DNA from: Bog-756 sp963713625
GTDB taxonomy: Bacteria; Actinomycetota; Acidimicrobiia; Acidimicrobiales; RAAP-2
Direction: 5' to 3'
Length of the DNA stretch: 64,000 bases
Assembly: GCA_963713625.1 (NCBI GenBank)
Contig: CAVQMN010000011.1
Span: forward strand, 124,001 to 188,000
Below the pieces are notes generated by a model. The model had not been told where the DNA came from and made no database searches. It saw only the letters and a list, made by a program, of their open reading frames with translations. Position numbers and translations under genes: made by a program. Below are positions 24,017 through 30,902 of this stretch, in pieces; positions within the stretch are counted from its first letter, which is position 1, and each line of letters starts with the position of its first letter.

Positions 24017-24844
24017 TCAGCGGGCCGATGAGCCGGCATCGACGGTCAGGGTCAGGCCGGTCACGAACCGCGACTCCTCGGACGAGAGATAGAGCACGGC
24101 GTCGCTCACGTCAGCCGGCGCGATGACATCCACGGGGAGGGAGTTGAGGAAGATCGAACCGGTGTCCGGGCTGGCCGCGATGCGCTCGGTGAGCCCGGAC
24201 AATCCGACCAGCATGGGCGTGTCGACTCCGGTGGGGTGGATGGAGTTCGCCCGGATCCCCCGGGAGGCCAACTCGTTGGCCAGGGACCGCATCACTCCGA
24301 CCATCCCGTGTTTGGAGGCGACGTAGGGGGCCAGGAAGGGCTGGCCCTTGAGCCCCGCCACCGAGCTGATCAGGATGAGGGAACCGCCGCCGCCGACCAG
24401 CATGTGGGGGATGGCGGCGACGCAGGTGTTCCACGTCCCGGTCAGGTTGATGCCGATGACCGTGTCCCACACCGCGGGCGTGAGCTCGTCCCAGCGCTGG
24501 ATGGTGCAGACCCCGGCGTTGGCCACGGCGATGTCGAGCCGGCCCAGGCGGTCGACGCCGGAGCACACGGCGGCCGACAGGGCCTCGCTGTCCCGGATGT
24601 CGACCATCGCCGTCTCCATGCGGGCGCCGGTCTCGCCCACCAGGCGGGCCGTCTCCTCGAGGTCGTCGGGCGTGGCCAGCGGGTAGGGGATGGTCTCGAG
24701 GTCACCGCAGAGGTCGACCCCGATGATGTCGGCCCCCTCGCGCGCCAATCGCAGGGCGTGACTCCGGCCCTGGCCGCGGGCCGCGCCGGTGATCAACGCC
24801 ACCTTGCCCGCCACCCGGCCCGCGGGACCTGGCTCGGGACTCAT
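24017..24844 (-). CDS. Mycofactocin-coupled SDR, carveol-dehydrogenase type
   Basis: A 275-residue short-chain dehydrogenase. GAARGQGRSHALRLAREGAD (about 20-39) is the diagnostic start of the mycofactocin-coupled SDR subfamily, followed by DLCGDLETIPYPLATPDDL, the insertion that shields the bound NAD. YVASKHG holds the catalytic Tyr and Lys. Members oxidise alcohols such as carveol with a non-exchangeable nicotinamide and use mycofactocin as electron acceptor. It sits between the two OYE-type genes in the same transcript direction. Confidence 0.94.
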   Translation of the reverse strand: MSPEPGPAGRVAGKVALITGAARGQGRSHALRLAREGADIIGVDLCGDLETIPYPLATPDDLEETARLVGETGARMETAMVDIRDSEALSAAVCSGVDRLGRLDIAVANAGVCTIQRWDELTPAVWDTVIGINLTGTWNTCVAAIPHMLVGGGGSLILISSVAGLKGQPFLAPYVASKHGMVGVMRSLANELASRGIRANSIHPTGVDTPMLVGLSGLTERIAASPDTGSIFLNSLPVDVIAPADVSDAVLYLSSEESRFVTGLTLTVDAGSSAR

Positions 24845-24893
24845 GCCGACGTACCCATGCTGACGCCACGCGTGAGACGGCGAGCGACGACCC

Positions 24894-26870
24894 TCATGAG
24901 GTCAGTCCCGCCGCGGTCGGAACGCGCCGGGCGGTAGCACCGCCGGCCACGGCCAGGGCCAGACGCCGGCCCTCCAGCACCGCGTCGAGCACGCTTCGCG
25001 GCGCCACGCAGTCGCCGGCACGCAATGTGCCCGGCCGCGACAGGTACAGGGACTCCTCCGGGAGGCGGTGGCCGCAGTCGACGATGGAAGCGCAGCCGAT
25101 GGTGCGCGACTCGCCGGTCCAGACATCGTCGAGGTGGGCCTCACCGGCGCCGGCGGCCCGGAGGACGGCCCGCAGTTCGCGGCCGACCCCGGCCCGCTGC
25201 AGGCGGGTGTTGGCGTCGGCCAGATCGCCGGTGAGGGACAGCAACGTCCCGGCCACCTGGTCGGGCGTCACCAGGGTCACCTGTCGGCCGGCGTCGGCCA
25301 GCCATTCGGCCACCCCCACGCCCACCGGTCCGCCCACCGGGTCGTGCACCACGACCGGTCCGTCGGGAAGAAGCCCGGGCCCCTCGGTCAGCAGCACCAG
25401 CGGATCGATCACCGGACAGGTGCTGTCCACGGGGACGGCCATCGGGGCCGGTCGGGCCCCGGTGGCCAGTACCACCTCGACGCCCGCGTCCCGGGCGGCG
25501 TCGACCTCGGGAGCCGAGATCTCGACCCCGGTCTCGATGACGACGCCCTGGACCAGGCATTCGTCGACCAGCCACTCGGGCAGCCGGGCCAGGCGCTCAC
25601 GGCCCGGGCCCACCGCCGCTTCCCGCAGGGCGCCGCCGGCCCGGCCGGACCGCTCCACCACCCGCGCGCGGTGCCCCCGGGCCGACAACACCCGGGCGCA
25701 CTCGAGCCCGGCGATACCGGCGCCCACGATCAGGACCTCCCGTCGGTCCCGGTCGGTTCCGTCCACCGCCGGTTCGATGGTCTCGTAACCGCTGCGGGGC
25801 TCCCCCACGCAGCTCACGACCGGATTGCGGTTGTCCCGGACGTGGCAGGCCTGATTGCAGAGGATGCAGGGCCGCACCCGCGAACCTTCGCCCCGACGGA
25901 CCAACCCGACCAGGCGCGGCTCGGCGATCTGGGCCCGGGTCATCTCCACCAGGTCGGCGGTTCCGTCGTTCAGCGCCGACTCGGCCATGGTGAGGTCGAC
26001 CACACTGCCCTGCAGCACGATGGGGACCCGTCCGGCGGCGGCAGCCCGCATCTGTCGGCACAACCCGAGGTTGAACCCGGTCTCGGTGTGGGCATCGGGC
26101 CGGTAGGCCGAGGTGGAGAACGGGCCACCACGGACCACCACGATGAGGTCGACCAGTCCGGCCAGCGCGGCGACGTGGTCCCCGGCCTGGTCGGGTGTGA
26201 CCCCGGCCCACGGGGCGAGTTCGTCACAGCACAGGCGGAGGGACAGGATGCCGCTTCCGTCGAGGGCGGCCCGCACCGCGCCCAGCACCTCGGTGGTCAG
26301 CCGCAGACGGTCCGAGCCGTAGGGGTCCTGTCGGAGGTTGGTGAGCCCGGAGTGGAACTGTCGGAGGAGCGAGCAGTAGCCGGCATCGATCTCCACCCCG
26401 TGGAGGCCGGACACCATGGCCCGGCGGGCGGCGTCGGCGAAGCCGGCCACCAGCTCGTCGATGTCCGACTGCTCCATGGCCACCGGCATCTCGCGGCTGA
26501 CGACATCGGCCACCCGCGACGGTGCCCACATCACCGATTGGGAGTTGGCGCTCGACCCCTGGCTCCCGCAGTGGCCCAGTCCGGCCAGCACCACGGTGCC
26601 GTAGGGGTGACAGGCCGCAGCCACCGAGGACCAGCCCGGCCCGCACTCGGCGGCCAGGGGAGCCCGTTCGTAGGGCCAGTCCGAAGGGTGGACGGACGCC
26701 GTCTCGGTGACCAGGATGCCGGCTCCTCCGGCCGCCCTGGCCTCGTAGTACGCGACATGACGATCGCTGACGGCCCGCCCGCGGCCGAGGTTGGTCTCAT
26801 GGGGACCGAACACGACCCGTGAAGGCGCTGTGCGGCCGGCCACCTCCACCGGTTCGACCAGGCCTGCCAT
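24894..26870 (-). CDS. Mycofactocin-system FadH/OYE-family oxidoreductase (next to mftC)
   Basis: A 658-residue FMN/[4Fe-4S]/FAD-type enzyme, paralogous to the one at 22004. The TIM barrel begins PSRVVFGPHETNLG; the cluster motif is CILCNQACHVRDN with the fourth Cys in VSCVGEP; the dinucleotide motif is LIVGAGIAGLECARVLSARG. The barrel is more divergent from classical OYE than its paralogue. It starts four bases after the mftC stop. The specific reaction is unknown; a role in cofactor maturation or in recycling is possible. Confidence 0.92.
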   Translation of the reverse strand: MAGLVEPVEVAGRTAPSRVVFGPHETNLGRGRAVSDRHVAYYEARAAGGAGILVTETASVHPSDWPYERAPLAAECGPGWSSVAAACHPYGTVVLAGLGHCGSQGSSANSQSVMWAPSRVADVVSREMPVAMEQSDIDELVAGFADAARRAMVSGLHGVEIDAGYCSLLRQFHSGLTNLRQDPYGSDRLRLTTEVLGAVRAALDGSGILSLRLCCDELAPWAGVTPDQAGDHVAALAGLVDLIVVVRGGPFSTSAYRPDAHTETGFNLGLCRQMRAAAAGRVPIVLQGSVVDLTMAESALNDGTADLVEMTRAQIAEPRLVGLVRRGEGSRVRPCILCNQACHVRDNRNPVVSCVGEPRSGYETIEPAVDGTDRDRREVLIVGAGIAGLECARVLSARGHRARVVERSGRAGGALREAAVGPGRERLARLPEWLVDECLVQGVVIETGVEISAPEVDAARDAGVEVVLATGARPAPMAVPVDSTCPVIDPLVLLTEGPGLLPDGPVVVHDPVGGPVGVGVAEWLADAGRQVTLVTPDQVAGTLLSLTGDLADANTRLQRAGVGRELRAVLRAAGAGEAHLDDVWTGESRTIGCASIVDCGHRLPEESLYLSRPGTLRAGDCVAPRSVLDAVLEGRRLALAVAGGATARRVPTAAGLTS

Positions 26871-26873
26871 GGC

Positions 26874-28082
26874 TCAGTTGACGGGGGCGTCGGGTTCGAG
26901 GGAGGTGAGCGGACTCTCGTCGCAGGCCCGCCCGGGCCGACGGGGGAGGAGGGTGACCGGCGCCCGCCGCGGCACCGAGTGGTCGAGGGTCGGCCGCGGT
27001 GGCGGCGCCTCCCCGCGGGCGGCCAGCGAGTGCTCACCGTGTCCGAGCACGCATTCGGGGTCGGGACCGTCGAGGGGCAGGCCGGTGAAGAACTTGGCGG
27101 CCATGCACCCACCCCGACAGGCGTCGTAATGACCACACGACCCGCAGGCACCCGCGCTCTGGGGTCGGCGGAGGTCGGTGAACAGCTCCGAGTGGCGCCA
27201 CACATGGGTGAACCCGCCCGAGGACCGCACGTTGCCCGCCAGGAACTGGTCATGGATGGCGAAGGGGCAGGCGTAGACGTCGCCGACCGGATCCACCAGG
27301 CAGACCACCCGGCCCGCGCCGCACAGGTTCAACCCGGGCAGCGCCTCGCCGTACCCGGCCAGGTGGAAGAACGAGTCGCCGGTGAGGACGCCTTCCCCGT
27401 GGGCCACCAGCCAGTCGTAGAGGACCCGCTGTTGCCCGGCGGTGGGATGGAGCTCCTCCCAGACGTCCGCCCCCCGCCCCGAAGGCCGCAGGCGGGTGAG
27501 CCTGAGCTGGGCCCCGTACTGGTCGGCGAGCGCCTTGAAGGCATCGAGCTGTGAGACGTTGTGGCGGGTGACCACCACCGAGATCTTGAAGCCCTCGAAA
27601 CCGGCGGCGGCCAACCGTCCCATGGCGGTGACGGCGGTGGCGAACGAACCGTCCCCGCGCACGGCGTCGTTGACGTCGGCCGTGGCCCCGTCGAGGGAGA
27701 TCTGTACGTCGATGTAGTCGCTGGTGGCCAGGCGCTCGGCCACCGCTGCGGTGATGCGCGACCCGTTCGTCGAGAACTTGACCCCGACGTGGTGGGCCGT
27801 GGCGTACTCGACGAGTTCCCAGAAGTCGGCCCGCACGGTCGGCTCGCCGCCCCCGATGTTCACGTAGAAGATCTGCATGCGTTCGAACTCGTCGATCACC
27901 GCTTTGCACTCGTCGGTGGTGAGCTCGTCCGGGTCACGGCGGCCCGAGCTCGAGAGGCAGTGGACACAGGCCAGGTTGCAGGCGTAGGTCAGCTCCCAGG
28001 TCAGGCAGATGGGCGCGTCGAGGCCGTGTTCGAACCGGTCCACCAGCCTGCCTCCCGTCCGGGGCCGGTCGACCAGGGTCAT
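26874..28082 (-). CDS. mftC: Mycofactocin radical SAM maturase MftC
   Basis: A 402-residue radical SAM/SPASM enzyme. MftC decarboxylates the C-terminal Tyr of MftA oxidatively and then joins it to the preceding Val. The SAM cluster ligands are Cys35, Cys39 and Cys42 (ACNLACVHC); NIGGGEP follows. The SPASM cysteines appear as LCGAGRVVCLVDPVGDVYAC and CGSCGHYDACRGGC. The last 35 residues are a Pro/Arg-rich tail. ATG overlaps the mftB stop (ATGA), so MftB and MftC are translationally coupled, fitting the need for an MftB-bound substrate. Confidence 0.97.
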   Translation of the reverse strand: MTLVDRPRTGGRLVDRFEHGLDAPICLTWELTYACNLACVHCLSSSGRRDPDELTTDECKAVIDEFERMQIFYVNIGGGEPTVRADFWELVEYATAHHVGVKFSTNGSRITAAVAERLATSDYIDVQISLDGATADVNDAVRGDGSFATAVTAMGRLAAAGFEGFKISVVVTRHNVSQLDAFKALADQYGAQLRLTRLRPSGRGADVWEELHPTAGQQRVLYDWLVAHGEGVLTGDSFFHLAGYGEALPGLNLCGAGRVVCLVDPVGDVYACPFAIHDQFLAGNVRSSGGFTHVWRHSELFTDLRRPQSAGACGSCGHYDACRGGCMAAKFFTGLPLDGPDPECVLGHGEHSLAARGEAPPPRPTLDHSVPRRAPVTLLPRRPGRACDESPLTSLEPDAPVN

Positions 28083-28384
28083 GGTTCCTCCCTCGGACAG
28101 ATCATGCCCGACTCGGCCAGGGTGGCCAGGGCCCGTTCGTAGTTCTCGAGCTCGTCGGGGGCGACGCCCGCGGCCACGCACGCCGTACGGCCCGAGGGCT
28201 GGTCGGCCAGCGATTCGACCACCGTCCGCAGGGTCGGGCTCTTGAGGAAGGACAGGCGCCGGGTGCCGAAGTGATACGCCAGCGCCCCGAAGGCCTCGGG
28301 TCGGAGCGAGACCTGGGGGTGGAGGGTCCATGGACGCGAGGCGTCGAACGCGGCGCTGACCGCTCCGGGCGGCGTGGGTGGCAT
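28079..28384 (-). CDS. mftB: Mycofactocin chaperone MftB (RRE protein)
   Basis: A 101-residue PqqD-like RiPP recognition protein that binds the MftA leader and presents it to MftC. It opens with the family pattern RPWTLHPQVSLRPEAFGALA and continues YHFGTRRLSFLKSPTL, with a helical C-terminal half. Located between mftA and mftC; its ATG lies 40 bases after the mftA stop. Confidence 0.95.
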   Translation of the reverse strand: MPPTPPGAVSAAFDASRPWTLHPQVSLRPEAFGALAYHFGTRRLSFLKSPTLRTVVESLADQPSGRTACVAAGVAPDELENYERALATLAESGMICPREEP

Positions 28385-28424
28385 CGGTGTGGCGGCTCGT
28401 CGTCGGGGATCGGCGGACGGAGGG

Positions 28425-28613
28425 CTAGTAGACGCCGCACATGCCGTCGATGGAGACGTCTTCCACCAGCAGGTCCTCTTCGATCAGCACGTCGGATCCC
28501 GCCTCGCCGTCTCCGCCACCCTCAGACGAGGCGTTGTTCACGCCGTCGACGGACTCGGGCGGCGCTGCACTTCCGATGACGGTGGTCGGGGTGTCCTCGG
28601 TGGTGACGGTCAT
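28425..28613 (-). CDS. mftA: Mycofactocin precursor peptide MftA
   Basis: A 62-residue precursor, about twice the usual length. The C-terminus is SIDGMCGVY, whose final Val-Tyr becomes the redox core. The preceding acidic stretch (SDVLIEEDLLVED) is the likely MftB recognition region, and residues 1-40 are a Ser/Thr/Gly-rich extension. ATG at 28611-28613 has GGAGG (28618-28622) before it, with a short spacer of four bases. It is the first gene of the minus-strand run, downstream of the divergent mftR promoter. Confidence 0.96.
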   Translation of the reverse strand: MTVTTEDTPTTVIGSAAPPESVDGVNNASSEGGGDGEAGSDVLIEEDLLVEDVSIDGMCGVY

Positions 28614-28696
28614 GGAGCCTCCGATGATCTGCCGGCTGGAGCCGGGGCGGGCGATGGGTTCCAATTTATAACACTCGATGTCAAAATGGAAGTCTG
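28614..28696. promoter_or_regulatory. Divergent mftA/mftR promoter region
   Basis: An 83-base gap between the diverging mftA and mftR starts, the only low-GC stretch of the locus (28660-28690). Plus-strand TTTATAACACTCGATGTCAAAA contains a TATAAC hexamer; on the minus strand the same stretch reads TTGACA. The central ACActCGAtGT half-dyad is a possible MftR operator that would control both directions. Confidence 0.6.
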
Positions 28697-29350
28697 ATGA
28701 CCAGATCGGCGACGGAAGCGGCGGGCGGCCCCCCGGAGGTGGCACGGGGCCGCCGCCCGAGCACCTCACGCCGGGACGTGGCCCGGGCCGCGCTCGAACT
28801 GTTCGCCCGGCAGGGCTACGACGAGACCAGCATCGACGAGATCGCCGCCGCGGTGGGGGTCAGCCGCCGCACGTTCTTCCGCTACTACGACTCAAAGCGC
28901 GAGGTGGTGTGGGGTGAGTTCGATGCCGAGCTCGTCCGGCTCCGGACCCGGCTCGACGAGGCTCCGGTCGACCAGCCGATGATGGACGTGCTCCGGCTGG
29001 CGGTGATGGACACCAACCGATTCGGTGCGGCCGAGCTCGACGAGCTCCGCATCCGGATCGGCCTGACCAGTTCCGTCCCGACCCTCGTGGCCCACTCGGC
29101 CGTGCGCTACGCCGAGTGGTGTGACGTGGTGGCCGGCTTTGTGGCCGCCCGGATAGGGGCGTCCACCGAGGATCTGGCGCCCCAGACCGTGGCCCGGGCC
29201 GCCCTCGGAGCAGCCACCGCCGCATTCACCTACTGGGCCAGGCATGGGGGCGACGATCTGGTCGGGCAGGTGGACCGGGCCTTTCGCCTGCTGGCCACCG
29301 GCTTCGAAGAGGGCCGGCTCCCACGCCGGGAGGACCAACCACCCGGCTGA
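28697..29350 (+). CDS. mftR: Mycofactocin system TetR-family regulator MftR
   Basis: A 217-residue TetR repressor. The helix-turn-helix is at about 40-62 (TSIDEIAAAVGVSRRTFFRY), preceded by ALELFARQGYDE; the C-terminal ligand domain matches the mycofactocin regulator type. MftR in mycobacteria represses the mft operon and responds to long-chain acyl-CoA. It is divergent from mftA with 83 bases between the starts, so autoregulation and mftA control from one operator are likely. Confidence 0.93.
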   Translation: MTRSATEAAGGPPEVARGRRPSTSRRDVARAALELFARQGYDETSIDEIAAAVGVSRRTFFRYYDSKREVVWGEFDAELVRLRTRLDEAPVDQPMMDVLRLAVMDTNRFGAAELDELRIRIGLTSSVPTLVAHSAVRYAEWCDVVAGFVAARIGASTEDLAPQTVARAALGAATAAFTYWARHGGDDLVGQVDRAFRLLATGFEEGRLPRREDQPPG

Positions 29351-29445
29351 GCGGTCCCCTGCACTCGACGCCAAGCGGTCCATGGCGCGATGCTGGGAGC
29401 GGTGCCCCGGCAGGTGAGGTGCCGCGACCAGGGGAGGCCGTCCAC

Positions 29446-30597
29446 ATGAAGATCCGCGCCGCTGTATGTTCCGGACTCCACGAGCCGTGGAAGGTCGAAG
29501 AGGTCGACGTCGATCCACCCGGGCCGCACGAGGTGGTGGTGCAGATGGCCTATGCCGGCATGTGCCACTCCGATGAGCATCTCCGTACCGGTGACATGAG
29601 CGCACCGCCCGAGGTCCTCGAGATCTTCGGCGTCGACTCCATGTTCCCGATGATCGGTGGACACGAGGGGGCGGGCATCGTGACCGAGGTCGGGCCCGAG
29701 GTCGAATCGCTGGCCGAGGGCGATCATGTGGCCGCGTCGTTCATCCCGGCCTGCGGCAAGTGCTTCTGGTGCGCGTCAGGACGGCAGTACCTGTGCGACA
29801 TGGGGATGGCCATCCTGGCCGGCCCGATGATGAGCGACGGGCAGTGGCGCTACCACCTGGACGGGCGGAACGTGAACCGGATGACCCAGCTCGGCACCTT
29901 CTCCGAATCGGTGCTGGCCAACGAGGCGTCGCTGGTCAAGATCGATCCGAACGTGTCGCTGCGGGCCGCCGCCCTCATCAGCTGCGGTATCTCCACCGGC
30001 TTCGGCTCGGCCGTGGACCGGGCCAAGGTGAAGCCGGGCGAGACGGTCGTGGTCGTGGGCTGTGGTGGTGTCGGATCGGGCGCCGTCCAGGGAGCCAGGC
30101 TGGCCGGAGCCCGCCAGATCATCGCCGTCGATCCGCTGCCCTTCAAGGTGGAAAAGGCCAAGCAGATCGGGGCCACCCACGGTGCCGCATCCATCCTCGA
30201 GGCCAACCTGATCCTGCCCGAGCTCACCGAGGGACGGATGGCCGATGTGGTGATCCTCACGCCCGGTGTGCTCACCGGTGATCTGCTGGGCCCGGCCATG
30301 GCCCTCGGGTCGAAGGACGCCCGGGTGGTCGCCACGGCCATCGCCCCGTTCAACCAGAACGAGGTGACCCTCAACCTGTTCAATACGGCCATGTTCAACC
30401 AGGCCCTGCTGGGCACCGTCTTCGGATCGTGTAGTCCCCGTGTCCAGATCCCCAACCTGATCCGGCTCTACCAGGCCGGCCTCCTCGAGGTGGACAAGCT
30501 GGTCACCCAGGAGTACACGCTCGACCAGGTCCAGAACGGGTACGACGATCTTGCCGCGGGAACCAACGTGCGCGGCGTGGTCACCTTCGACACCTGA
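29446..30597 (+). CDS. NDMA-dependent-type zinc alcohol dehydrogenase
   Basis: A 383-residue medium-chain alcohol dehydrogenase of the mycofactocin-associated, NDMA-dependent group, nicotinoproteins that oxidise primary alcohols without NAD exchange. Catalytic zinc ligands are Cys40 and His73-Glu74 (GGHEG); the structural zinc site is Cys103, Cys106, Cys109 and Cys117; GCGGVGSGAVQGA is the nucleotide motif. GGGGAGG (29431-29437) lies eight bases before the ATG at 29446. It follows mftR in the same direction after a 95-base gap. Expected role: entry of alcohol electrons into the mycofactocin pool. Confidence 0.95.
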   Translation: MKIRAAVCSGLHEPWKVEEVDVDPPGPHEVVVQMAYAGMCHSDEHLRTGDMSAPPEVLEIFGVDSMFPMIGGHEGAGIVTEVGPEVESLAEGDHVAASFIPACGKCFWCASGRQYLCDMGMAILAGPMMSDGQWRYHLDGRNVNRMTQLGTFSESVLANEASLVKIDPNVSLRAAALISCGISTGFGSAVDRAKVKPGETVVVVGCGGVGSGAVQGARLAGARQIIAVDPLPFKVEKAKQIGATHGAASILEANLILPELTEGRMADVVILTPGVLTGDLLGPAMALGSKDARVVATAIAPFNQNEVTLNLFNTAMFNQALLGTVFGSCSPRVQIPNLIRLYQAGLLEVDKLVTQEYTLDQVQNGYDDLAAGTNVRGVVTFDT

Positions 30598-30902
30598 TTC
30601 GCATTCGGGATCGGCGGATTCGGGATCGGCGGGTCCGCCAGCGCTCCGCCCGCCCATCGGCCGCCGTGCCGCGCCGCGGCGCGGGGTGGAAAACGGCGCC
30701 CACCTGGCGAAACAGGGCGCATGGCCCCACGCCGGGTCGCCGTCGGTCCATCGTTTAGGTATCCCAGGGATCGGGCATAGTACTGGTCCGAAATTTCTGG
30801 TTTAGATGATCCGGCGACCGGGCATATGTGGCTTAGGGCCCGACCGTGGCCCGGGGGACAACCGGGTTCGAGTGGCTCGGCGGAAAACAAGGAGGGGGCA
30901 CG
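30598..30902. other. Intergenic region with tandem repeat, palindrome and promoter-like stretch
   Basis: No gene. Two perfect copies of ATTCGGGATCGGCGG (30603-30632) follow the adh stop. CCGCGCCGCGGCGCGG (30669-30684) is a 16-bp palindrome, a possible terminator. An AT-richer part (about 30750-30830) has GTTTAGG and GGTTTAGATG and two CGGGCATA copies near 30775 and 30820, and is the likely promoter of the surface-protein gene. AAGGAGG (30889-30895) is its ribosome site. Confidence 0.65.

Noticed and set aside
15213..30597. Treating the mycofactocin locus as a mobile island
   Set aside because: No integrase, transposase, flanking direct repeats or tRNA target is seen, and base composition matches the surroundings.
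30846..30902. Earlier start for the large surface protein
   Set aside because: It would place 19 extra residues before the signal peptide, whereas the GTG at 30903 has AAGGAGG at correct spacing.
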